A program made the translations under genes and the position numbers. From the NCBI GenBank assembly GCA_036507955.1, contig DATCIH010000037.1, positions 1-28,863 on the forward strand: a stretch of 28,863 nt of DNA, written 5' to 3'. Under the pieces are notes generated by a model, which had not been told where the DNA came from, did no database searches, and saw only the letters and a list, made by a program, of their open reading frames with translations. Within the stretch, counting starts at the first letter, position 1; each line of letters begins with the position of its first letter. Of the stretch, positions 8,023 to 15,546 are shown in pieces. Source of the DNA: DATCIH01 sp036507955. GTDB lineage: Bacteria; Bacillota; Clostridia; Clostridiales; Clostridiaceae.

Positions 8023-8070
8023 TTTTAGTAAAAATTAAAGGAGAAAGGTAACTAAGCCTTTTCCCCTTTA
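8023..8070 (-). terminator. Terminator of the Ser-rich protein gene
   Basis: An imperfect hairpin (about 8036-8070, TAAAGG paired with CCTTTA at its base and G/A-rich against C/T-rich arms) lies directly after the minus-strand stop codon and is followed on that strand by a TTTTT run (8030-8034). It separates this gene from the pot operon. Confidence 0.6.
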
Positions 8071-8074
8071 AAAA

Positions 8075-8575
8075 TTAAAGTCCTTGTTTCATACTGCTTA
8101 TTAATGCAGCAATATCAACATTATTTCCTGTGTTAGTGTTACTACTTGAGGATGCTTGAGAGCCTGTAAGATTGTTAGATATAAGGGTTTGCAGAAGGGA
8201 AGACATATTGCTATTGCTTCCACCAATATCGCTAATTCCTTCATCGCCACCACTATCTGATACACTACTAATGCTACTTGTGCTACTGGCATTACTCATC
8301 ATACTTTCAAGAGCCATAAGCTGAATCATTTGTACCATTTTGTCTGGCTGTAGTGGCAAGCCAGAGGAGGCAGCTGCACTAGTAACAGATGTACTAGGAT
8401 CAACGGTTGCAGCAGCAGAAGTGCTTGGAGTAGTCATATTTTTCATCATCTCTTGGAGTAAAAGCTGAAAAGAAGAATTTGTATCTCCAGTTGATGAAGA
8501 ACTTGAACTTGTACTGCTTACTTGATTTTGCATTTGATAAAGCTGTAATAGTTGAGATACTTGATCCACGCTCAT
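8075..8575 (-). CDS. Ser/Thr/Asn-rich low-complexity protein
   Basis: This 166-aa protein is mostly Ser, Thr, Asn, Ala and Gly, with amphipathic islands: VSQLLQLYQMQNQ (about 5-17), FQLLLQEMMKNM (about 36-47), PDKMVQMIQLMALESMM (about 78-94), SSLLQTLI (about 125-132) and a final IAALISSMKQGL. There is no signal peptide or membrane segment. The layout resembles the low-complexity N-terminal regions of some clostridial lytic transglycosylases, but no catalytic domain follows; this comparison is from memory. The gene is well supported by an AGAAGGAG site, a good promoter and a terminator, so it is a single-gene unit. Function unknown. Confidence 0.75.
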   Translation of the reverse strand: MSVDQVSQLLQLYQMQNQVSSTSSSSSSTGDTNSSFQLLLQEMMKNMTTPSTSAAATVDPSTSVTSAAASSGLPLQPDKMVQMIQLMALESMMSNASSTSSISSVSDSGGDEGISDIGGSNSNMSSLLQTLISNNLTGSQASSSSNTNTGNNVDIAALISSMKQGL

Positions 8576-8606
8576 AATTAATTCTCCTTCTACTTGTATT
8601 AAGGTA

Positions 8607-8635
8607 ATTTTACTACTTTATTAAAGGATTGTCTA
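8607..8635 (-). promoter_or_regulatory. Promoter of the Ser-rich protein gene
   Basis: On the minus strand TAGACA (8630-8635) and TAAAAT (8607-8612) are separated by 17 bases, each matching five of six consensus positions for the vegetative sigma factor. Confidence 0.6.
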
Positions 8636-8705
8636 CTATCTGCGCCACACCTAGTAAATAAACATAATATAATCAAAATAGTTCTGATAATGAAAGGATT
8701 TGTGT

Positions 8706-8735
8706 TTGACAAGCTTTTATATAAAGCTTTAATAT
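8706..8735 (+). promoter_or_regulatory. MFS gene promoter with palindromic operator in the spacer
   Basis: A perfect TTGACA -35 (8706-8711) is followed 18 bases later by TAATAT (8730-8735). The spacer is filled by the inverted repeat AAGCTTT-TATAT-AAAGCTT (8711-8729), a typical place for a repressor, or a MerR-type activator, to act. No regulator gene is adjacent. Confidence 0.5.
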
Positions 8736-8768
8736 ATCTGTATATTTAATAATTTGGGGGTACCTCAT

Positions 8769-9947
8769 ATGGAGATGGCAATAGATAGAAAGAAGTTTAG
8801 GATACCATTATTTTGTTTAGTAACATTAATGTTTTGGTTTTCAATGTATACATATGTGCCTATTTTAGCTTATTATGTGGAGTATTTAGGGGCAACACAT
8901 ATGACAGCAGGAATTATAGTAGGTTCCTATGGCTTCACTCAAATGCTACTTAGAATACCAGTAGGCATTATGTCAGATAGGCTTCATAAAAGAAGACTTT
9001 TTATAACCTTTGGTTTGTTTTTTTCCTTGCTTAGTGGTCTTGGGTTAGTTGTTACTGGCAATTTGACTGTTATACTCATATTTCGTTCTTTAGCAGGCGC
9101 AGCGGCAGCAACCTGGGTTGATTTTACTATATTATTTTCTAGTTATTTTAAACATGAAGAAGCAACAAAATCTATAGGTATTATTAGCTTCTTTAGTTCT
9201 ATAGGGCAAATGTTTGGAATGCTCTTTGGAGGCTTTGTAGCAAATAGCTACGGCTTTAAAGCTCCTTTCATATTTGGTGTTATCATTGGATCAGCAGGTC
9301 TTATTTTATCTTTATTTCTTGTTGATAAGTATGATGAAAATGCTCAAAAGATTACCTTTAAGGGAGTAGTGGAAGTAATAAAGGATCATACCCTGCTTGT
9401 GGTGTCCTTCCTTGCAATCCTTTCTCAATTAGTAACCTTTGCTACAGTATTTGGATTTACTCCATTATATGCTGCCACTTTAGGAGCTTCAAAGCTACAA
9501 ATGTCAATACTTACTGTTTTTTCCACCTTAGCAACTGCCATTGCTTCTATATATGGAGGAGGAATTTTATCTAAAAAGTTCGGAGAGAAAAAAGTTGCCG
9601 TATTCGGATTTGTTATAACAGGAATCTTCACTGTAACTATTGCCTTTACTACAAGTCTTCCTATGCTTATATTTACCCAAACTATAGCAGGCTTTGGCAG
9701 GGGACTTGCCTTTACAGTGCTTATGGGACTCTCAATAAGGCATATGCCTACTGACAAAAGAGCCACAGCCATGGGGTTTTTCCAATCTATATATGGTTTA
9801 GGAATGTTTGCAGGTCCTTTTATTATGGGAGCTATCTCTGATAAAGTAAGCCAAAGACAAGGCTTTATATTTACAGGAATAGTAGCATGTATAACCTCCT
9901 TCCTTGCACTTATAATGTTAAAAAGACCCAAAGAAAATTTATTATAA
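8769..9947 (+). CDS. MFS transporter (drug/metabolite exporter type)
   Basis: This 392-aa protein has about 12 hydrophobic segments in two halves. The MFS motif A is seen as VGIMSDRLHKRR between segments 2 and 3, with a related GGILSKKFGEKK loop in the second half. Members are proton-driven secondary transporters in the cytoplasmic membrane; the substrate is not evident, though the size and motif fit multidrug or metabolite efflux. ATG 8769 is chosen because GGGGG lies eight bases upstream; a TTG at 8754 in frame precedes that site. The promoter carries a palindrome, suggesting substrate-induced expression. Confidence 0.85.
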   Translation: MEMAIDRKKFRIPLFCLVTLMFWFSMYTYVPILAYYVEYLGATHMTAGIIVGSYGFTQMLLRIPVGIMSDRLHKRRLFITFGLFFSLLSGLGLVVTGNLTVILIFRSLAGAAAATWVDFTILFSSYFKHEEATKSIGIISFFSSIGQMFGMLFGGFVANSYGFKAPFIFGVIIGSAGLILSLFLVDKYDENAQKITFKGVVEVIKDHTLLVVSFLAILSQLVTFATVFGFTPLYAATLGASKLQMSILTVFSTLATAIASIYGGGILSKKFGEKKVAVFGFVITGIFTVTIAFTTSLPMLIFTQTIAGFGRGLAFTVLMGLSIRHMPTDKRATAMGFFQSIYGLGMFAGPFIMGAISDKVSQRQGFIFTGIVACITSFLALIMLKRPKENLL

Positions 9948-10022
9948 ATAAAGGTAATATGCATATTATGTAGAAATATATTATAGATATAATATTATTT
10001 ATATATTTTTAGGAGTGATAAT

Positions 10023-10508
10023 ATGTATTGTTCGAAATGCGGAGCATTAAACCCTGAAGAGACTTCTGTCTGCTCAGCCTGTGGAGCATCTTTAAAAACG
10101 GTTCAAGATACCAAGGTGCAAAATGAAGTGCCTGTTGCACCAGTATATCAAGGTAATCAAGTATATCAAGGAAACCAGACATATAATAATCAAAGTAATC
10201 GACCTAGACCTACCGTACCTAATAATTTAGTTCTTTCTATAGTGGTATTAGTAATTAGTGTACTAACATGTTTCTGTTACTGTATTACCACGGCTAGTGT
10301 TATTTTAAGCATTATAGCTGTTGTTCTTGCTTGTCAAGTAAATTCAAAGGAGTTTGCTGGGGATATAATCGGTGCTGAAAAATCCGCGAAAACAGCTAAA
10401 ATATTATCCTTTGTGTCCATTGGAGTAATGGTTTTTGTTATTATTATAGTTGTTATTGTAGTATCATTAGGAGTAACATCTGGATTTTTTAATAGTTTTA
10501 ATTATTAA
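10023..10508 (+). CDS. Zinc-ribbon plus CD225/dispanin-like membrane protein
   Basis: This 161-aa protein begins with a zinc ribbon (Cys3, Cys6, Cys21, Cys24 in MYCSKCG...CSACG), then a Gln/Asn-rich linker containing a VYQGNQ repeat (about 40-62), then two membrane segments (about 70-105 and 135-158). The loop between them, VNSKEFAGDIIGAEKSAKTAK, matches the CD225/dispanin (DUF4190-like) pattern of small residues, GD and SxxAK. The function in bacteria is not established. An AGGAGTG site precedes the ATG. It is followed after nine bases by a DUF2752 gene, so the two are probably cotranscribed. Two other zinc-ribbon membrane proteins are encoded 4.9 kb and 5.5 kb downstream. Confidence 0.8.
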   Translation: MYCSKCGALNPEETSVCSACGASLKTVQDTKVQNEVPVAPVYQGNQVYQGNQTYNNQSNRPRPTVPNNLVLSIVVLVISVLTCFCYCITTASVILSIIAVVLACQVNSKEFAGDIIGAEKSAKTAKILSFVSIGVMVFVIIIVVIVVSLGVTSGFFNSFNY

Positions 10509-10517
10509 GGGTATAGT

Positions 10518-10961
10518 ATGGAATTTAAGATATTAGGGAATAAAATTAGCTTAGCTATTAGCAGAAGACTTGTTTTTATTTTTACGATTATTTTAATAAT
10601 AGCAATTCTGGCAGCAACATATCTTTATTATCATAGCCCTTTCCAGAAAAACATATATCCCTCGTGTATTTTTAGAGCTTTTACAGGTATGTACTGCCCA
10701 GGCTGTGGTGCAACCAGAGCAACTTATGCATTAATTCACGGTAATATTCTACTTGCTTTGAAATATAACTTGTTCTACATGCTGTGTATTCCTTTTATAT
10801 TATATTTATTAATTTCCTTACTAGATATAAAAATAAATGGTAAGTCTATTTACAAAGTTAATTTCTATGAAAGAGAAGCTTATATAGTTATGGGGGTAAT
10901 CCTTGGTTTTTGGATACTTAGAAATGTTCCATATTTCCCTTTTAATCTATTAGCTCCGTGA
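10518..10961 (+). CDS. DUF2752 family membrane protein
   Basis: This 147-aa protein has an N-terminal membrane segment (about 17-42), the DUF2752 hallmark YCPGCGATRATYALIHGN (about 63-80) and two or three more hydrophobic segments to the end. The family is widespread and uncharacterised; the conserved CPGCG/TR motif sits at the membrane surface. The start has only a weak ribosome site (GGGTATAG) and lies nine bases behind the CD225-like gene, suggesting translational coupling. Pairing of DUF2752 with zinc-ribbon/CD225-type proteins recurs in Firmicutes and hints at a shared membrane role. Confidence 0.85.
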   Translation: MEFKILGNKISLAISRRLVFIFTIILIIAILAATYLYYHSPFQKNIYPSCIFRAFTGMYCPGCGATRATYALIHGNILLALKYNLFYMLCIPFILYLLISLLDIKINGKSIYKVNFYEREAYIVMGVILGFWILRNVPYFPFNLLAP

Positions 10962-10976
10962 TATGTTATAAAGAAA

Positions 10977-11015
10977 AGCGGGAGTAATGAAACCATAGGT
11001 TTCATTACTCCCGCT
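10977..11015. terminator. Bidirectional terminator between convergent genes
   Basis: A perfect 17-bp stem (10978-10994 with 10998-11014, extended by one A-T pair) closes a 3-base loop. On the minus strand it is followed by TTTTCTTT and ends the ABC exporter operon if that transcript reads past 11027; on the plus strand CTTAATTT follows. Confidence 0.85.
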
Positions 11016-11026
11016 CTTAATTTATG

Positions 11027-12820
11027 CTAGGCACCTTCGTTTAAGAATTTATATTGTGACATATAAAGGTCATAATATAAGCCCTTTAAAGCCATAAGTT
11101 CTGGGTGAGATCCAGCTTCAACTATTTCACCATTATCGATTACCATTATTTTTTGGCAATCTCTTATCGTAGATAGCCTATGAGCTATTACAAAGGAAGT
11201 TCTATTTTGAAGAAGCTTTTTTATTCCTTCTTGAACCAATCTTTCAGTAAAGGTATCGATATTTGAGGTTGCTTCGTCAAGTATCAATATTCTAGGATCT
11301 GCAAGAAGAGCCCTGGCAAAGGAAATTAACTGCCTTTGTCCTACAGATAATCGAGAGCCTCTTTCATTCACCTGGGTATCATAGCCTTTTTCTAATTTTA
11401 AGATAAATCCATGGGCATTTACTGCCAGGGCTGCTCTTTCAACTTCGTCATCTGTAGCATTCAATTTTCCATAACGTATGTTTTCTCTTATGGTAGCTGA
11501 AAAAAGGAAGGTATCTTGAAGCATTATTCCCATTTGTGATCTTAAGGAGTCTAGTTCCACATCTTTAACATTTTTACCGTCAATTAAGATTTCCCCTTCT
11601 TGAGTATCATAAAATCTGCTTATCAAATTAACTATTGTAGTCTTCCCTGCACCGGTAGGACCTACTAACGCTATAGTTTCTCCTTTATTTACTGTGAAAC
11701 TTACATTGTTTAATATTTTTGTACTAGGATCATCATCATAACTAAAGGTAATATTCTTGAACTCCACGCATCCTTCAATAAGTGGCATAACCTCACTATT
11801 TGAGTCATCCGCTATAATTGGAGGAATATCTAGAATCTCAAAGATTCTTTCTGCTGCACTAAAGTTTGTAATTAGAGTGTTATAGAAATTGCTTATATTC
11901 ATAACTGGTCGCCAAAACATTGATAAATAAAGAGTAAAGGCAACCATTTTTCCGATCGATAGAGTACCATTGTTGATTAGTGTGTAACTAAACCAAAATA
12001 CCACTATATTTCCAAGACCCCAACAGAATTCTACGGAAGGCCAGAAAAAGTCGGATAAGATAACTGCTTTCATAAAGGCATCCATCATTTCCTTAACCAT
12101 ATCTTTAAACTGTCTAGATTTCTCTTCTTCGGCCCCAAAGGCTTGAATGACTCTTATACCAGAAAGATCTTCATGAGTAAAGGCATTTAGGTTTGATCTT
12201 TTATTTCTATAAGTTTGCCATTTGCTGTGAGCAAATATTTCAATACCTGCCAGCGTTAGGATAACAAAGGGTAAGGTAGCCATGGAGGCTAGTGCAAGCT
12301 TGAAGTTTAAAAGGAACATAATAATCGCCACACTTATAAAGGTTAAAAACTCAGGTATTAGCGTGGTTACACTGCTTTCAAAAAGAGCCTGAAGAGAATT
12401 AACATCCCATATAACCCTTGCTAAAACCTTTCCAACAGGCCGATTATCAAAGAAATTAAAGGATAGCTTTTGTATATGAGTATAAAGCTCTTGCCGTATA
12501 TTAAGTAGTATTCTATTGGTAACACTTGCCATAAGAAGTATCCTATGTCTTGAGGCAAACCAAGATATTAGATTTAAAACTATCATAGCAGCCGCCATAA
12601 CAAAAAGTCCATTAACATCTTTCTTAACTATATATTTATCTATAATAATTTCAAGCAGTAGCGGGTTTACGAGTCCTATGGACATAACTAAAATAAGTAA
12701 AACCAGTACAACAAATACCTTAAGCTTAAAGGGATTTAAATAGGTCAAAAGCCTTAATATAAGTGTACCGTTTGAATGGGCTCTTGCTACTTCATCTTCA
12801 TTAATCATATTTTTAGCCAT
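11027..12820 (-). CDS. Heterodimeric ABC exporter subunit with canonical ATP site
   Basis: This 597-aa half-transporter has a six-segment exporter membrane domain (about residues 30-325) and a nucleotide-binding domain. Walker A is GPTGAGKTT (387-395), the signature is the unusual LSVGQ (491-495), Walker B is ILILDE with catalytic Glu516, and the switch is His547. It should pair with the 578-aa protein encoded just upstream, whose Walker B Glu is replaced. The two lengths are very close to those of Thermotoga TM288 and TM287, a characterised asymmetric multidrug exporter. Its ATG overlaps the upstream stop codon (TAATG), so subunits are made in step. The likely role is export of drugs, lipids or peptides; the substrate is unknown. 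Confidence 0.92.
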   Translation of the reverse strand: MAKNMINEDEVARAHSNGTLILRLLTYLNPFKLKVFVVLVLLILVMSIGLVNPLLLEIIIDKYIVKKDVNGLFVMAAAMIVLNLISWFASRHRILLMASVTNRILLNIRQELYTHIQKLSFNFFDNRPVGKVLARVIWDVNSLQALFESSVTTLIPEFLTFISVAIIMFLLNFKLALASMATLPFVILTLAGIEIFAHSKWQTYRNKRSNLNAFTHEDLSGIRVIQAFGAEEEKSRQFKDMVKEMMDAFMKAVILSDFFWPSVEFCWGLGNIVVFWFSYTLINNGTLSIGKMVAFTLYLSMFWRPVMNISNFYNTLITNFSAAERIFEILDIPPIIADDSNSEVMPLIEGCVEFKNITFSYDDDPSTKILNNVSFTVNKGETIALVGPTGAGKTTIVNLISRFYDTQEGEILIDGKNVKDVELDSLRSQMGIMLQDTFLFSATIRENIRYGKLNATDDEVERAALAVNAHGFILKLEKGYDTQVNERGSRLSVGQRQLISFARALLADPRILILDEATSNIDTFTERLVQEGIKKLLQNRTSFVIAHRLSTIRDCQKIMVIDNGEIVEAGSHPELMALKGLYYDLYMSQYKFLNEGA

Positions 12821-14556
12821 TATACTACCTCCTTATCAAGTCCAACAAAATCTTTAAATTGATCGCAGTATACTTCATAGTATTTACCCTTTTGGGAAAG
12901 AAGTTCCTGATGAGTACCTCTTTCAATAATTTCTCCATTTTGAAGAAATAATATTTGATCTGCATTTTTTACAGCAGATATTCTGTGAGCTATTATAAAG
13001 GTTGTGGATTTTTTATGTTTTTGGTGAAGGTTTTTGAGTAGCGAATATTCTGTATCCATATCTAAAGCCGAGGTAGCATCATCTAAAACGAGTATATTTG
13101 CATCCTTAAGTAGGGCCCTAGCTATAGATATTCTCTGCTTTTGTCCACCTGAGAGACCTATACCCCTTTCACCAATAAGGGTTTCATATTTATCTGCTAT
13201 GGTATCAATAAATTCGGAAGCGCAGGCACAATCAGAAGCTTCAAGGATCTTTTCCTTGGAGTAGGATTTATCTCCCATTAATATATTCTCTTCTATGGAT
13301 TCAGAAAAAAGAAAAGTATCTTGGGAAACTACTGCCATGGATTTTCTTAAATCCTTTAGTTTAATATTTTTAACATCAACCCCATCCACAAGTAAGCTTC
13401 CTTCAGTTAGTTCATAAAATCTTCCAATAAGATTAATGATGGAGGATTTTCCAGAACCGGTAGTTCCCATTATTGCAACAGTAGAACCTGCCTTCGCATC
13501 TATACATATATTTTTCAAAACAAATTCATCATTATATTTAAAGGAAACGTTATTAAAGGTTACATGTCCCTTTATGCTTTCAAGACTTACGGAAGTTTCG
13601 GTGTCTTTAATCTCAGGCAAAGTGTCCATGATTTTAAATATCTTTTTAGCTGAAGCATCTCCTTGGGATATTACATTAATTAGCCAGCCTAGATTTCTCA
13701 TAGGCCATACAAGCATCCAGGAATACCCATAAAAGGCTACTAGAGTTCCTAAAGAGAAATTGCCATGAATTACAAAGATTCCTCCTATACATACCACTAG
13801 AAGCACAGTTACATTAGATGTGAATTCTAGTGCTGGAAGATATTTTGCAAGCACTTTGTTTTGTGCAATCCTTAAATTGTAATTATCATTATTAAGATTT
13901 AGAAATTTCATTATTTCATGTTTTTCACGTGCAAAAGCTTTTACCAACCTAACTCCAGCAATATTTTCCTGAGCGGTAGTATTAATAACTGCTGCCTGAT
14001 CGCTTATTTTGCCAAAAGCTGCCCCTATTTCCTTTTCAAAGGTTATAGCTAGATAACATATTAACGGCGAAGCCACAATACTTACTAAAGCAAGCTTCCA
14101 ATTAATTGATATGAGTATTATAGTAGCAAGGACTAAATATATTGCATTTTCTATAAGAAATCCTATTCCGAAGGCTATTGCCATCCAAACATTATCCACA
14201 TCCTCACCGATTCTTGACATTAGTTCTCCAGTATTCATACTATCAAAATATTTATAGGGCATGCTCTGTATATGGTTAAACAAATCGTTTTTAAGATCTG
14301 AAGAAACCCATACTCCAAGATAATCACCCATTAGCATTTTAATATAACCAAGAATGGCTCTTACTATGGTTATGCCACCAATGCCACCTAGAACTAAAAT
14401 AAGTAGATTGCTTTCACCATTTTTAAGTACCCTGTCAATAAAAATCGCTTGCAACAAGGGATTCAACATATCTAATCCAATTCCCACAAACATCATAATA
14501 AATGGTATTATGATAAAAAGTTTATACCTCGTTACATATTTTAATATTCTTTTCAT
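12820..14556 (-). CDS. Heterodimeric ABC exporter subunit with degenerate ATP site
   Basis: This 578-aa half-transporter has six membrane segments (about 12-300) and a nucleotide-binding domain with Walker A GTTGSGKSS (364-372), signature LSGGQ (468-472), Walker B ILVLDD and switch His524. Asp493 replaces the catalytic Glu, the mark of the degenerate site in asymmetric exporters such as TM287/288, LmrCD and BmrCD. The canonical LSGGQ of this subunit completes the active site of its partner, and the partner's altered LSVGQ completes the degenerate site. Translation starts at ATG 14556 behind AAGGGGGGAA. It is first in a two-gene operon with a ~215-base leader that contains a short ORF and attenuator-like pairings. 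Confidence 0.92.
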   Translation of the reverse strand: MKRILKYVTRYKLFIIIPFIMMFVGIGLDMLNPLLQAIFIDRVLKNGESNLLILVLGGIGGITIVRAILGYIKMLMGDYLGVWVSSDLKNDLFNHIQSMPYKYFDSMNTGELMSRIGEDVDNVWMAIAFGIGFLIENAIYLVLATIILISINWKLALVSIVASPLICYLAITFEKEIGAAFGKISDQAAVINTTAQENIAGVRLVKAFAREKHEIMKFLNLNNDNYNLRIAQNKVLAKYLPALEFTSNVTVLLVVCIGGIFVIHGNFSLGTLVAFYGYSWMLVWPMRNLGWLINVISQGDASAKKIFKIMDTLPEIKDTETSVSLESIKGHVTFNNVSFKYNDEFVLKNICIDAKAGSTVAIMGTTGSGKSSIINLIGRFYELTEGSLLVDGVDVKNIKLKDLRKSMAVVSQDTFLFSESIEENILMGDKSYSKEKILEASDCACASEFIDTIADKYETLIGERGIGLSGGQKQRISIARALLKDANILVLDDATSALDMDTEYSLLKNLHQKHKKSTTFIIAHRISAVKNADQILFLQNGEIIERGTHQELLSQKGKYYEVYCDQFKDFVGLDKEVV

Positions 14557-14660
14557 TCTTATTCCCCCCTTATAACGAAATAAAGGCCATGGTATATACC
14601 ATGACCTTTAATAATAAAAAGCCATGGATAGATAATTCATGGCCCTAACTACAAAATAAT
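14557..14660 (-). promoter_or_regulatory. Attenuator-like leader of the ABC exporter operon
   Basis: In minus-strand RNA order four segments can pair. Segment 1 is GGCCATG (14644-14638), segment 2 CCATGGC (14627-14621), segment 3 TAAAGGTCATGG (14610-14599), and segment 4 CCATGGCCTTTA (14592-14581). Pairing 1:2 gives a short hairpin followed by TTTTT; 3:4 gives a 12-bp stem (one G-U) followed by TTTATTT; 2:3 is an alternative of about 11 bp with two G-U pairs that would break both. This is the layout of a transcription attenuator and follows the short ORF at 14668-14739. The function is inferred. Confidence 0.55.
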
Positions 14661-14667
14661 AAAAGTG

Positions 14668-14739
14668 CTATTTGTACAGCAACCAGGCAGGATTATCCAA
14701 TTTATATTTGACTTCAGTGCAAAAATCACCACTAAACAT
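14668..14739 (-). CDS. 23-aa leader peptide candidate upstream of ABC exporter
   Basis: This short ORF has a strong AGGAGG site eight bases before its ATG and lies between a good promoter and the attenuator-like hairpins of the ABC exporter operon. The peptide reads MFSGDFCTEVKYKLDNPAWL then LYK; it has no signal peptide, no double-Gly export leader and no obvious membrane segment. The context recalls BmrB, the leader peptide that controls the BmrCD exporter in Bacillus subtilis by attenuation, but no sequence similarity is claimed. It could alternatively be a small peptide exported by the transporter. The stop codon lies 23 bases before the first pairing segment, so a ribosome paused at the stop would not by itself fully cover that segment. 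Confidence 0.6.
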   Translation of the reverse strand: MFSGDFCTEVKYKLDNPAWLLYK

Positions 14740-14777
14740 TTTTCCTACCTCCTTTTTAAATTAAACACTTCACTAAA

Positions 14778-14806
14778 AGTTTACTACCCTTAAACCTATA
14801 AGTCAA
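14778..14806 (-). promoter_or_regulatory. Promoter of the ABC exporter operon
   Basis: On the minus strand TTGACT (14801-14806) and TAAACT (14778-14783) are separated by exactly 17 bases. Transcription would begin near 14771, some 30 bases before the short ORF and about 215 bases before the exporter start codon. Confidence 0.65.
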
Positions 14807-14837
14807 TACATATTTTGCTAATATTGTTTATTGTTTA

Positions 14838-14866
14838 TTGAATGTTCTTTTTCAATAATATATACT
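14838..14866 (+). promoter_or_regulatory. Promoter of the RDD/DUF2628-like gene pair
   Basis: TTGAAT (14838-14843) and TATACT (14861-14866) have a 17-base spacer. The inverted repeat ATTGAA/TTCAAT (14837-14842 and 14851-14856) overlaps the -35 and may be an operator. The promoter diverges from that of the ABC exporter. Confidence 0.6.
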
Positions 14867-14902
14867 TAAAGGATATAGAAACTTTTATAAGGAGTTGTTA
14901 AT

Positions 14903-15526
14903 ATGTATTGTAAAAGGTGTGGTGGGGAAAATCCCGATGAAGGAAAGTTTTGCATTAAATGTGGAAATGCTTTAGATCAGGAAATAAATACAAATTTAGA
15001 TCTAGATCAAAATCAGAATACAGGGAATCCCGTTAATAATAGGTCTTATGGCTATGAGAATATTTACGCTGGATTTTGGCTTAGGTTTGTAGCTTACATG
15101 ATAGATGGGTTCATTCTTGCTATTCCGATTGGTATAATAGTAGTAATTTTTATCATAGGTTTACTTGCGAAAGTTGGTACATCCTATAGTACTGAATATT
15201 TGGGAAATGAATTTATATATAATAATATAGGTATATTTATAATTGCATATATATTGTTAATATTTATTCTGATATTAATTAAGTGGATCTATTTTGCTGT
15301 TATGGAAAGCTCCAAAAACCAAGGCACCTTAGGAAAGATGGCTTTAGGAATTAAGGTAACAGATTTGAATGGTGAGAGGTTAAGCTTTGGGAGGGCATCT
15401 GGAAGGTTTTTTTCTAAGTACATCTCAGCACTTACCTGTACTATCGGTTATATAATGGCAGGATTCACTGAAAAAAAACAAGCACTTCATGATATGATTT
15501 CAGGTGCTTTAGTTGTACGAAAATAA
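14903..15526 (+). CDS. Zinc-ribbon plus RDD-domain membrane protein
   Basis: This 207-aa protein starts with a zinc ribbon (Cys3, Cys6, Cys18, Cys21), a short acidic/Asn-rich linker, then an RDD domain from about residue 50: GFWLRFVAYMIDGFIL with the conserved Arg and Asp, two further membrane segments, and the late motif GTLGKMALGIKVTD, ending ALHDMISGALVVRK. RDD proteins are poorly defined membrane proteins; some influence Na+/H+ exchange or envelope stress. An AAGGAG site precedes the ATG. It has its own promoter and is followed after 20 bases by another zinc-ribbon membrane gene, so they form a likely operon divergent from the ABC exporter. Confidence 0.85.
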   Translation: MYCKRCGGENPDEGKFCIKCGNALDQEINTNLDLDQNQNTGNPVNNRSYGYENIYAGFWLRFVAYMIDGFILAIPIGIIVVIFIIGLLAKVGTSYSTEYLGNEFIYNNIGIFIIAYILLIFILILIKWIYFAVMESSKNQGTLGKMALGIKVTDLNGERLSFGRASGRFFSKYISALTCTIGYIMAGFTEKKQALHDMISGALVVRK

Positions 15527-15546
15527 ATAGAGTAAGAAGGGGTTAT

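Noticed and set aside
9425..9964. 179-aa minus-strand reading frame
   Set aside because: It is antisense to the MFS gene; its composition is what the reverse of a membrane protein gives.
9956..9967. AATATGCATATT palindrome after the MFS gene
   Set aside because: Perfect but very AT-rich and short, without T-run or promoter; expected by chance here.
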